Program-made: the position numbers and the translations under genes
Assembly: GCF_014078545.1 (NCBI RefSeq)
Contig: NZ_MU078723.1
Location: 124,001 to 188,000, forward strand
DNA: 64,000 bases
Source: Nitrosopumilus sp. b1
Lineage (GTDB): Archaea > Thermoproteota > Nitrososphaeria > Nitrososphaerales > Nitrosopumilaceae
Reading direction: 5' to 3'
In this document: positions 8,020 to 15,261 of the stretch, piece after piece
Layout: each line of letters starts with the position of its first letter
Position numbering within the stretch: position 1 is the first letter of the stretch
The notes under the pieces: generated by a model
What the model was told of the DNA's origin: nothing
The model's input: only the letters and a program-made list of their open reading frames with translations
Databases searched by the model: none

Positions 8020-9656
8020 GTGCTTTTTTGTTTTCTTGGGATCCTAGTTTTAGGGGTTGATTTTGCAGTTGTCTTCGTTTTCTTGTTGATATCTTTGTCT
8101 AACTTTTTGCTTTGACGCCTAATTGTTGCTAACTCGGACTTTGTTTTTCTGATCTCTTTTTCAATCTTGTTTCGCTCAAGACGAGTCTTTTCTATCTCGG
8201 CTTGCTTTGCTGCAAGTTCTCTTGCAGTAATTGCTTGATGGGTTAGTTTTTCTTGTTCAGACTCTATCTCTTTGATAATTTTTTTTTGATCAAGTAATAC
8301 CTGCGATAATTTTTCATTTTCTTTTATTTTGTCTTTTTCTAGCTTTTCTAATCTTGCCTTAATCTGTTCTTCTAATTTTGATTTTTGTTTGCGTATACGA
8401 ATAAGCTCTTTTTCTTCTTTTTTTAGTTGATTTTGAATCTTTGTTTTTTCTGATTGTATGTCTTTTAGAGTAATCTTTTCTTTTGCAAATTTTTCAGAGG
8501 TAGGATGCTGTGCTAAAAGACTTCTTTTTTCCTCTTCAATTTGTTTTTCAATGCTTTTTCTCTGAGTTTTTAGCTGCTCTAGTACTGCGTTTTTGTCATT
8601 TACTGCTTTGATTATTTCGTTTTGCTCAGATAATTTTTCTTTTTCTTTTTGTAGTTCAATTTCAATCATTTTTCTCTTTTCTTCTGTCTGCTTTGATATT
8701 TGGTGGAATTTCTTGCGAATATTTTCCAACTCTGATTGTTGTTGCCTTACTTGTGATTCTAATGCGGCTTCTTCCTTTTTGAGTTCTTCCTCAAGAAGAT
8801 TTCTCTCTTCTTTCGCTATTTTTAGATCATTTTGCTTTGATTTGATTTGTTCTGCCAGTCTAGTTTGGTTTTCAACCATTTCACGTTCAAGTTTAATTTT
8901 TTTCTCTAATCTTTCACGCTCAATTTGAACTTGTTTTTCATATTCCTCACGATTCAAAATAATTTGTGTTAGTTTGGATTGCTGAGATTCGATTAATTCC
9001 TTGATTCGCTTTTGTTCAGATAGTTTATCTTCTTCAGTTTTGATCTTTTCATAAATTCCTCCATCATCTGGCTTTTCTAGTACTTCTTGATTTGGAGTCC
9101 ATCCTTTTGGCATGGAGCCGCGTAATTTTGTAGGCTTATTTTCCTGAATTTCTGGCGCAGGCTTTTGCATCTCTGATTTTTTTTCTTTGATTATCTTTTC
9201 TAACTGTAAAATTTTTGTATTAGCATCAACAAGCTTTTGTTTTAGCTCTAGTGTCACATCACTTTCTTGCCGTGTACTGCTATCCGAGGTTTCTTCAGAA
9301 GATTCGCTTGTTTCATTTTTTAGTGATTCTAGTTTGTTTTTCAAGTATGCCTTATCAGAATTGAATAGTTCCTTGCCAGATTCTAGTGTGGCATAAATGT
9401 GATGTAATCTCCCAGGATCTCCATATCCTAATGAAATTAAATTTGAGATATCATCAAGTAATGATGTGTCTTTTTTTACATGAATTTCTTCTTGTACATC
9501 AAATTTTGATAATTTATGATCAAGGTACTTTTGGTCGGATTTGAAGAGGGGTTGATTTTTTTCAAGAGATTCTTTGATAAAATTTAACCTGCCAGTATCT
9601 CCATCACCTGACTCGATGAGTTTTTCAATAAAATACAATTTTTCATACTGACTCAA
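8016..9656 (-). CDS. Long coiled-coil protein with two N-terminal GDxGRL repeats
   Basis: A 546-aa protein. The first about 110 residues contain two copies of a roughly 50-residue unit: GDGDTGRLNFIKESLEKNQP ending in KSDQKYLDHKL, and GYGDPGRLHHIYATLESGKE ending in NSDKAYLKNKL. A low-complexity Ser/Thr/Glu linker follows, then about 350 residues of heptad-rich Lys/Glu/Gln coiled coil, ending in a basic Lys/Arg/Thr/Pro tail that may bind nucleic acid. No ATPase motifs, so not an SMC. Start is TTG with a TTAAAT element about 28 bases upstream. Function unknown; a structural or DNA-organising role is a guess. Confidence 0.85.
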   Translation of the reverse strand: MSQYEKLYFIEKLIESGDGDTGRLNFIKESLEKNQPLFKSDQKYLDHKLSKFDVQEEIHVKKDTSLLDDISNLISLGYGDPGRLHHIYATLESGKELFNSDKAYLKNKLESLKNETSESSEETSDSSTRQESDVTLELKQKLVDANTKILQLEKIIKEKKSEMQKPAPEIQENKPTKLRGSMPKGWTPNQEVLEKPDDGGIYEKIKTEEDKLSEQKRIKELIESQQSKLTQIILNREEYEKQVQIERERLEKKIKLEREMVENQTRLAEQIKSKQNDLKIAKEERNLLEEELKKEEAALESQVRQQQSELENIRKKFHQISKQTEEKRKMIEIELQKEKEKLSEQNEIIKAVNDKNAVLEQLKTQRKSIEKQIEEEKRSLLAQHPTSEKFAKEKITLKDIQSEKTKIQNQLKKEEKELIRIRKQKSKLEEQIKARLEKLEKDKIKENEKLSQVLLDQKKIIKEIESEQEKLTHQAITARELAAKQAEIEKTRLERNKIEKEIRKTKSELATIRRQSKKLDKDINKKTKTTAKSTPKTRIPRKQKST

Positions 9657-9736
9657 AGTTTCTATTTTTATCCCTCCCGATTTAATTCAGATAATTACAA
9701 CTAAATAATAAATAGTAAGGATCGGGTTTTTGAGAA

Positions 9737-9922
9737 TTAAGATTCTGTATTGGGAGAATTTTTTAAAAATTTCTCATACATGAATACATCCTTATCAAAT
9801 AATCGCTTTACAGATGCGTATGATTCATCATCTAATTGATTCTCCATCTTCTCTGCCACATACAGAAAATAATCTATGATATGAGAATCTAATTTTGGTA
9901 ATCTATCTCCCATGATTCCCAT
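9737..9922 (-). CDS. Hypothetical 61-aa protein
   Basis: Helical protein beginning MGIMGDRLPKLDSHIIDYFL. The reading frame continues open upstream to 10054, but that extension (Cys/His-rich, no regular pattern) would overlap the promoter of the divergent small Cys protein, so the internal ATG at 9922, or the one at 9913, is preferred. No family recognised. Confidence 0.5.
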   Translation of the reverse strand: MGIMGDRLPKLDSHIIDYFLYVAEKMENQLDDESYASVKRLFDKDVFMYEKFLKNSPNTES

Positions 9923-10026
9923 CCGGCACAATATGAATAATACAGATGTGTGTGATAAATGAACACACGAATTGTTTGCTTTAGTGAAGGCATGTAGTCT
10001 TATTTTGGCATACTTTTGACAAGTGG

Positions 10027-10034
10027 TTATATAC
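10027..10034 (+). promoter_or_regulatory. TATA box for the 45-aa Cys/His-rich protein
   Basis: TTATATAC is centred about 25 bases before the ATG at 10055, which predicts a leaderless transcript and supports this otherwise very short gene as real. Confidence 0.5.
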
Positions 10035-10054
10035 GGGCGCAAAAAAGTACTCAC

Positions 10055-10192
10055 ATGTCAAGTATGAAATGCATTTCTTGTGGAGTTGGATTTTTCTCAC
10101 CCACTGGTTCTAACAAGTGTGCCAAATGTGCAGGAAATGAAAATCAAGAATCCCATGGACACGATTCATGTGGCTGTGGACATAGCCACTAA
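10055..10192 (+). CDS. 45-aa zinc-ribbon-like Cys/His-rich protein
   Basis: Short ORF starting MSSMKCISCGVGFFSPTGSN, followed by CAKCAG, then a His/Cys tail (GHDSCGCGHSH). Two CxxC knuckles 13 residues apart form a plausible zinc ribbon, and the C-terminal Cys/His cluster could bind a further metal ion. A well-placed TATA box and dense cysteine pattern argue it is expressed. Function unknown; metal storage, delivery or nucleic-acid binding are all possible. Confidence 0.65.
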   Translation: MSSMKCISCGVGFFSPTGSNKCAKCAGNENQESHGHDSCGCGHSH

Positions 10193-10214
10193 ATTATCAT
10201 TTTTTTAAAAAATT

Positions 10215-10433
10215 TTATCTACAGAAAAATTGGTTTCCTGGTCCCTTGTATAGTATAAAATAGTCATCGCTTTGAGTACGGTCTTTTTTTGCAGCTAGTG
10301 CATCCTGATACACATCAAAATGTTGTACCAGATACAATTGGTTTCCTGGCACTTCAAAGTAGTCAATGCCAACAAGATTGAATCCTTTTTCTGGAGTTAG
10401 CTTTTCTTTTTCTGCATCAGAGATTTCAACCAA
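10215..10433 (-). CDS. Hypothetical 72-aa protein
   Basis: Soluble 72-aa alpha/beta protein: EKLTPEKGFNLVGIDYFEVP, a strand LYLVQHFDVY, then DYFILYKGPGNQFFCR at the end. No family recognised. Only 9 bases separate it from the upstream 140-aa gene on the same strand, so the two are probably co-transcribed. Confidence 0.62.
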   Translation of the reverse strand: MVEISDAEKEKLTPEKGFNLVGIDYFEVPGNQLYLVQHFDVYQDALAAKKDRTQSDDYFILYKGPGNQFFCR

Positions 10434-10442
10434 TGTATAAGA

Positions 10443-10865
10443 TTAAGCAACACGACCTGATTTATTTTTCTTTTTTGCGCGTGCCTTTACCTGTCTTTTT
10501 CTTGATTGCTTTTCAAGACGTTTTCTAGTTCTCTCAGATGCCTTTGTTTTACCTAGAATGATTCTAGTCTTGGAACCATCCTTCGCTATTGTCTCCTTTC
10601 CTCTGAATCTATTCTCTTCTTCCTGACATTTTTTTAGGTGTTTTTTCAAACAAAATAATTTTCGTTTGTTATCACCATGAATCTCAACTATTTCTCGCGA
10701 TTTTTTTAGATCATTTATGACATTACGGAGTAGTCCTTTTTCAATCTCTGAAACTCTTTGTAATTTTCTAAACCAGATGAATCTTGGAATCTTTGCCCAC
10801 TCTTCTAGTATAGATAGGACCTTCTCAGTTGCATGCTCTCGTTCAGAATGCTTGTCATACTCCAT
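10443..10865 (-). CDS. Winged-helix-like protein with basic C-terminal tail
   Basis: A 140-aa protein. Residues about 10-75 suggest a winged helix (VLSILEEWAKIPRFIWFRKL, then EIEKGLLRNVINDLKKSREI, then a wing VEIHGDNKRKLFCL). The last 50 residues are strongly basic, ending KKKNKSGRVA, as in nucleic-acid-binding tails. A role in DNA or RNA binding is inferred. It heads a probable two-gene unit with the 72-aa gene. Confidence 0.62.
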   Translation of the reverse strand: MEYDKHSEREHATEKVLSILEEWAKIPRFIWFRKLQRVSEIEKGLLRNVINDLKKSREIVEIHGDNKRKLFCLKKHLKKCQEEENRFRGKETIAKDGSKTRIILGKTKASERTRKRLEKQSRKRQVKARAKKKNKSGRVA

Positions 10866-10900
10866 GATAATGCAACCAATGTATCCTCTATTATGAGGTT

Positions 10901-11482
10901 TTAGTCGATTGCTTCTGCAAACCAGCCATTTGTAATATAATCAGAATCATCTACTTCTCCTATACCCGTAGCATAACGCCAGATTTTTTCTGATTCTGTA
11001 TTCATTGATGACTTTATCTGAATAAGAGATTCTAATTCTGATTGGAGATTTCCATCAGGTTGCCCACACTCTTGGCAAAACTTGCACTTTGAATCAATGG
11101 TTAATGGAGTAGATTCGATTAAGGGATACGTCCTGCATGCCAAAGGTCTGTTCTCATAAATTTTACATGTGAATCCCCCATGAGGGGAACGCGAATCAGA
11201 CTCTGTATCAAGAAAGGGACATGTGTTTCCATTGGCATCCTTTCCCATTAACTGAAAAGCTAGAATTCCAGTTGGTTCATTTGATTTAGAATCAGAGATT
11301 CCAATTCTTGGCAAAACTGTAATTTTTATACCATGCTCTTTTGCTAGAGATTCTATTTTGTTTTTTTCTCTTGGTAGAATCAATACACCAATTTTACCAA
11401 ATTTTTTTGAAGGATAATACTCTCTCTCAATACAGCACTGAGAGCACTCTGAAATGCATGAAAAATCATTGGATGATTTCAT
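10901..11482 (-). CDS. YkgJ-type cysteine cluster protein
   Basis: A 193-aa protein with an N-terminal CISECSQCCIEREYYPSKK, a central GFTCKIYENRPLACRTYPL, and a later CKFCQECG. The CxxCC plus CxIYxxRPxxCRxYP pattern is the YkgJ/UPF0153 cluster, thought to bind zinc or an Fe-S centre. Its biochemical role is unknown. It lies 23 bases downstream of aIF-1A on the same strand, suggesting co-transcription. Confidence 0.83.
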   Translation of the reverse strand: MKSSNDFSCISECSQCCIEREYYPSKKFGKIGVLILPREKNKIESLAKEHGIKITVLPRIGISDSKSNEPTGILAFQLMGKDANGNTCPFLDTESDSRSPHGGFTCKIYENRPLACRTYPLIESTPLTIDSKCKFCQECGQPDGNLQSELESLIQIKSSMNTESEKIWRYATGIGEVDDSDYITNGWFAEAID

Positions 11483-11505
11483 TACTGATAATAATCAGGT
11501 GTTGG

Positions 11506-11817
11506 TTAAAAGTCGATTTCGATGTGCTTGTTTGCCTTAAGCCAGTCAACTTGTGGTAAGGTATAACGCCATAGGATATCTCCTCTGTCTTTGTCACCAA
11601 ACTCCCATGGAGCAATTATTACAATATCATTATCTCGAATCCAAACCCTTCGCTTTAGCTTTCCTCGAATTCTTCCTCTTCTGGTAACACCATCAGAGCA
11701 CTTGACAAGTAAGTTTTCTCCACCCATCATCTTGATTACTCTGCCAAATAGTTCACCTTCGGCAGGCAATTGCATCTCTTTTAGTTCAGATTCGTTTAGG
11801 ACCTTACGCTTACCCAT
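11506..11817 (-). CDS. eif1A: Translation initiation factor aIF-1A
   Basis: A 103-aa OB-fold protein. Motifs include PAEGELFGRVIKMMGGENLL, the RNA-contact segment DGVTRRGRIRGKLKRRVWI, and IIAPWEFGDKDRGDILWRYT, all characteristic of archaeal/eukaryotic eIF1A. It binds the small subunit A site and promotes scanning and start-codon selection with aIF-1 and aIF-2. Length is typical for archaea, which lack the eukaryotic C-terminal tail. Transcribed divergently from the DUF922-like gene. Confidence 0.95.
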   Translation of the reverse strand: MGKRKVLNESELKEMQLPAEGELFGRVIKMMGGENLLVKCSDGVTRRGRIRGKLKRRVWIRDNDIVIIAPWEFGDKDRGDILWRYTLPQVDWLKANKHIEIDF

Positions 11818-11943
11818 GGGATAGAAGCGTAAATGACATCTTAACTATCTTTCTAATTTTATTTTAAAATCAGGAACAAAGTTTGAGCTATTTTGGGTAA
11901 ATCACGCCATTAAATTCATAATTGTTCAAGAGATGAGCAAAAC

Positions 11944-12501
11944 ATGAGTGATGATTCTATAATTCATTGGTCAAAGGATCAAAAACTACGATGGTCAGAC
12001 TTTATGGCAGAACCAAATCCATCCCATGAACATGATGCATTATCATCGATAAGATTTTTTGTAAATCCCATCATTACGGCAGATAATCCAGATAAACCAA
12101 GATTCTTTTCAGTGTCAAAAATTACCGTGATTCCAGAATTTCAAAAGAAACTTTCTTGGGTCAGGGAATTTGTCCTTGGAGATTCCATTATGAGTAAAAA
12201 ATTGCTAAACCATGAGCAAGGACATTTTGATCTTGCTCAGGAATATTCAGATGAGATTGGGAAATTAGCAACCAAAGCATTTGATGGTAAGAGATTTCCC
12301 ATACGAGGAAAAAACGAGCATGAAATTCTAGAATATGCCAGAGAGGATGCCCTGTCTTTAGCAAATGAGCAAGTCGAGAGAATCAAAGGGGGTTTTTTTG
12401 CCACATTACGAAATCTGTATGACTCTGAGACTGAATTTGGGAGCAATGCAGTAAAGCAAAAAGAGTATGATGCCAGATTTGCAAGACTCGGTGAATCATA
12501 A
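11944..12501 (+). CDS. DUF922-like zinc metallopeptidase candidate
   Basis: A 185-aa protein. N-terminal residues contain IIHWSKDQKLRWSDFMAEP, as in DUF922 proteins, and near residue 98 the zinc-peptidase motif HEQGHFDLAQEY fits HExxH with Gln in place of the usual residue order (H-E-Q-G-H). DUF922 members belong to the gluzincin-like MA clan by this motif. No signal peptide is seen, so it would be cytoplasmic. Peptidase activity is inferred from the motif alone. Confidence 0.75.
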   Translation: MSDDSIIHWSKDQKLRWSDFMAEPNPSHEHDALSSIRFFVNPIITADNPDKPRFFSVSKITVIPEFQKKLSWVREFVLGDSIMSKKLLNHEQGHFDLAQEYSDEIGKLATKAFDGKRFPIRGKNEHEILEYAREDALSLANEQVERIKGGFFATLRNLYDSETEFGSNAVKQKEYDARFARLGES

Positions 12502-12544
12502 ATTTTTGAACAGTGTTAAATGCAAATATCAAGTATACTAGAGC

Positions 12545-12883
12545 ATGCAGGAATTAGAGTTCTTCATGGATGTATCTCCAAACTGGTGGCTCAAGGCACG
12601 CGATGATGAAACCTTTTTGAAAAAATATGTTCTTGAAAAGTTTCAACGAGATTACTATCCTAGAGTAATCATGCAAAACAGAGAAAAGATTGATCTTGAC
12701 GAATCAAACCATCCAATCAAGGGAATTATTCTGCAGGATCTCAAGCTTGGAAATTTTCAATACGAGTTTTTGCCCGAAGATGAAAACCTCAAAGAAAGTT
12801 ACCTGATTAAGAATGGAAAAATTCATTTTAATCCAATTAGAAAAAAGATTAACTCTCGATTGCTGCTAAAGATAAAGATTTGA
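12545..12883 (+). CDS. Hypothetical 112-aa protein
   Basis: Soluble 112-aa protein (MQELEFFMDVSPNWWLKARD at the start) with mixed alpha/beta predicted pattern and a basic end. No family recognised. It follows the DUF922-like gene by 43 bases and a TATA-like stretch (ATATCAAGTATA) lies just upstream. Converges on the HAD gene with a single base between stop codons. Confidence 0.6.
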   Translation: MQELEFFMDVSPNWWLKARDDETFLKKYVLEKFQRDYYPRVIMQNREKIDLDESNHPIKGIILQDLKLGNFQYEFLPEDENLKESYLIKNGKIHFNPIRKKINSRLLLKIKI

Positions 12884-12884
12884 T

Positions 12885-13499
12885 TTAAAGAATATCTAGT
12901 TCTTCTAAATCATTTACTAGAGAATCATAACTATGGAATTGAATAGTTCTTAATCCAAAATCATTTGCAGAGTCGACATTTTGTATTGTATCGTCTATGA
13001 AGAACAATTCTTCTTTTTTGTATGGTAGATTATTCACTACATGTTCGTATATTTTTGGATCTGGCTTTACAAGACCAATCTCGTATGACAAAAACTTGTA
13101 ATCAAAGTGAGCAAAGGATTCCAAGCTTTCTATAACAGAGTACGTTACAGGCTCGGTGTTTGATAAGATTCCAATTGACAATCCATTTTCTTTTATCTTT
13201 GATGAAAGTGAATAAACTGATTGATTAATTGATACTAGTTTTCTAAATACAGGCTCCAAGATAGAATCCTGTCGTATCAGATTTGAGGCATCAAGCTTTT
13301 TGCTAATGCTCTGCCAAAACTCTTTTTCAGTCATCTTTCCTGAGGATAAAATCCCCAAGTGATTATCAAATTCTTGCTCAAATTTCTTCTTTGAGAGATT
13401 GAATTGCTTGCTGATTTCATCAATTAGCCAAGAGTTATTCCAGTTTAGTACTACTCCACCTAGATCAAAAAGCACACACTTAATTTGTGACATTCTCAA
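12885..13499 (-). CDS. HAD-superfamily hydrolase (HAD-IA)
   Basis: A 204-aa HAD phosphatase. Motif I is VLFDLGGVVLNW, where the usual second Asp is Gly, as in YihX/epoxide-hydrolase-N-type members. Motif II is IGILSNTEP, motif III lysine lies in GLVKPDPKIYEHV and motif IV is LFFIDDTIQNVDSA. The helical cap between motifs I and II marks subclass IA. Probably a small-molecule or sugar-phosphate phosphatase; the missing second Asp of motif I may alter chemistry. Upstream TATAAT-like sequence around 13519 predicts a leaderless start. Confidence 0.87.
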   Translation of the reverse strand: MRMSQIKCVLFDLGGVVLNWNNSWLIDEISKQFNLSKKKFEQEFDNHLGILSSGKMTEKEFWQSISKKLDASNLIRQDSILEPVFRKLVSINQSVYSLSSKIKENGLSIGILSNTEPVTYSVIESLESFAHFDYKFLSYEIGLVKPDPKIYEHVVNNLPYKKEELFFIDDTIQNVDSANDFGLRTIQFHSYDSLVNDLEELDIL

Positions 13500-13530
13500 A
13501 TGTGTATTTGATTACATTATAATAATTTGC

Positions 13531-13573
13531 AAAAAACTTTCTAGAGGGATTGCCAAGTGACAACCCCTTCTAG
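13531..13573 (-). terminator. Hairpin plus T-run downstream of the 54-aa gene
   Basis: CTAGAGGG...TTG (13541-13552) pairs with CAACCCCTTCTAG (13561-13573), with one small internal loop, and on the reverse strand the hairpin is followed by TTTTTT (13531-13536). It lies between the 54-aa gene and the HAD gene, both on the reverse strand. Archaeal termination depends mainly on the T-run; such a strong hairpin is unusual. A second hairpin (GGTTTG 13573-13578 with CAAACC 13587-13592) abuts it. Confidence 0.5.
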
Positions 13574-13656
13574 GTTTGTTGGCGTGCAAACCAATTGAGT
13601 TTATTCATGAATTTACATTAAAAAAGGTTTCAAAAACAAAAAAAGAAGGTAAAAGA

Positions 13657-13821
13657 TTAAAATTCAATAGTTTTTCCTGCTTTAATTTTGACTTGAGTTT
13701 CGTTCATCTTGCCGTGCACATCAAGCCACGCTACATTTAACGTTGCGGAAGAATCAGAGGTCTCCTTTAGTTTTATCGAGTAAGCCCCTTTGAGTAATTT
13801 TGCAATCTTTGCATTCTTCAT
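13657..13821 (-). CDS. 54-aa basic hypothetical protein
   Basis: ATG-initiated ORF beginning MKNAKIAKLLKGAYSIKLKE, with a beta-rich pattern (SATLNVAWLDV, then ETQVKIKAGKTIEF at the end). Composition and regular alternation support a real small protein, possibly a beta-sandwich or barrel fragment. No family recognised. It lies between two structured elements. Confidence 0.55.
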   Translation of the reverse strand: MKNAKIAKLLKGAYSIKLKETSDSSATLNVAWLDVHGKMNETQVKIKAGKTIEF

Positions 13822-13874
13822 AACGAAATCAACATCGTCGATCTGGATAATTTAAATTTTAATTTTTAAAAAAT

Positions 13875-13942
13875 GATAACCGTCATAGTTTAGTGGTCGA
13901 AGTCTTTACCTTCATGCCGAGACCACTAAGCTAGAAGTTATC
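13875..13942. ncRNA. Structured small RNA candidate (68 nt)
   Basis: The two ends pair (GATAAC 13875-13880 with GTTATC 13937-13942). Inside, AGTTTAGTGGTC (13887-13898) pairs over 12 positions with GACCACTAAGCT (13921-13932), including one G-T pair, and the apical loop holds GAAG/CTTC. Read on the reverse strand it is preceded by TTTTATTT (13964-13971), ideally placed for a start at 13942, and followed by TTTTTT (13867-13872). Read forward it contains an A-box-like TAGTTTAGTGG but no T-arm or GTTCGAAT sequence, so it is not a normal tRNA. Orientation and function are undecided. Confidence 0.5.
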
Positions 13943-14054
13943 AGGATACCTTAGGTAAAAATGAAATAAAAGGCCTATTCTTCAAATAGCAAACAAATTT
14001 TTAAAAAAATCATTCATTTTGAATATTTTCAAAGGAAAATCTCTAGTTAAGGCA

Positions 14055-15113
14055 TCATCTTGTACGGTAACGAAGTATTGCCAAAACCGAATCATTGATT
14101 TTTAGCCTCTCTAGTATTTTTGGAGACGATACAAACTCTATTTTGGCCGATGTCGTTTTTGCCATCTCTAGCATTTTCATTATTTTATTGAATTGGGAAT
14201 CTGTATGATACTCTGCAGAAACAATTAGAGTATCCACGCTGGCATTTTGGAGTGCCTTGTAGATCACATCATTTTTCTTTGCAGTTAATCCTTCTTTGAC
14301 TAGCTCATCATACTTGGAAATAATTCTTGCTACATGTTTTCTTCTGTGCTGGTATAGATTGGAAATTATTTTTCTATGAACATCTTTTTGTGATGTCGAA
14401 AATGACAGTTCATCTACCATCCTACATTTTTCTTGTAGTCTTGAATCAATCATGCCAAGAAAGTTGTCTTTTGCAGAGCCTGTGCCGCCTACAAGTATTA
14501 ATTCAGAATCTGAATCCATCGTTCTTAGCTTGTCAGCAACCTTTTTGAAAAATACATGAATTTTCATTTTTCTTGCCCTTTGGAATCTCCCCTGACTCTG
14601 GCCTCCCTTTCTGTGTCTTCCTCGCAAATCAATTCCAAGACTGGCCTCTTGGACTATCTTATCCCCATGAATCTTTTGTATTTTAGCTGACTTTTGATCA
14701 AGAGTTACAAGAATTACGTTATAGTTTGCCTTTAGAATATCTCGAAATGGCTTGATGTATGGCTTTTTACTTGCCATGTAGATGAATGGAAGTTTCTTTG
14801 AGATGCCAATCTCTTTTGTGATTACTTTGCCGTTTTTTATCCATCCAAATATGCACAAAGTCTTTGTGAATTTACCTACAGAGGTTGGGTTTCTTTTGAG
14901 ATGAGTGATTCTCTTTTCAATCTCTAACTCTACTTTTTCAAGCTGTTTGTTTCTGTGTGTCTTTTGTAATAGTGAAATTGTCTCTTTGCCCTTTCCGTAT
15001 GGATAGTAAACTGAGATACACTGAGAATCAACGTGCTTTAAGTCATGAATAAACTGGTTTAGTGACAGCCACTCAGAGGGCTCAATAATGGAGTGCTCAG
15101 GAGTTTTTTTCAC
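14055..15113 (-). CDS. aRF1/Vms1-family GGQ protein (ribosome-rescue factor candidate)
   Basis: A 352-aa protein of the archaeal-eukaryotic release factor superfamily. The central GGQ loop is clear (GRHRKGGQSQGRFQRARKMK, about residues 168-187), followed by the RNase-H-like and C-terminal domains (ELILVGGTGSAKDNFLGM; VDTLIVSAEYHTDSQFNKIM). GGQ enters the peptidyl-transferase centre to release nascent chains. It is shorter than canonical aRF1 (about 410-420 aa), and the N-domain has HRNKQLEKVE where aRF1 carries NIKS, so stop-codon recognition is doubtful. It best fits Vms1/Ankzf1-like peptidyl-tRNA hydrolases that act on stalled ribosomes. It lies 148 bases downstream of aEF-2 on the same strand. 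Confidence 0.78.
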   Translation of the reverse strand: MKKTPEHSIIEPSEWLSLNQFIHDLKHVDSQCISVYYPYGKGKETISLLQKTHRNKQLEKVELEIEKRITHLKRNPTSVGKFTKTLCIFGWIKNGKVITKEIGISKKLPFIYMASKKPYIKPFRDILKANYNVILVTLDQKSAKIQKIHGDKIVQEASLGIDLRGRHRKGGQSQGRFQRARKMKIHVFFKKVADKLRTMDSDSELILVGGTGSAKDNFLGMIDSRLQEKCRMVDELSFSTSQKDVHRKIISNLYQHRRKHVARIISKYDELVKEGLTAKKNDVIYKALQNASVDTLIVSAEYHTDSQFNKIMKMLEMAKTTSAKIEFVSSPKILERLKINDSVLAILRYRTR

Positions 15114-15261
15114 AAGTATGTTACTAGATTAAGTTTATTTTAATCATCTTTAGGAAATATCTGATTTTCTAAAAATTTTCGTTATAAACATCCCCAACAA
15201 ACAAACCCGCATCATAACGCAAGTTATAGGAATTTTCCGTGTGTAAGGGGGCGTTCTATTT

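Noticed and set aside
8593-9396. Forward ORFs rich in Ser/Phe
   Set aside because: Antisense of the Glu/Lys-rich coiled-coil gene.
13875-13942. tRNA gene
   Set aside because: An A-box-like TAGTTTAGTGG is present, but there is no T-arm, no GTTCGAAT-type B box, and no valid 7-base anticodon loop on a 5-bp stem on either strand.
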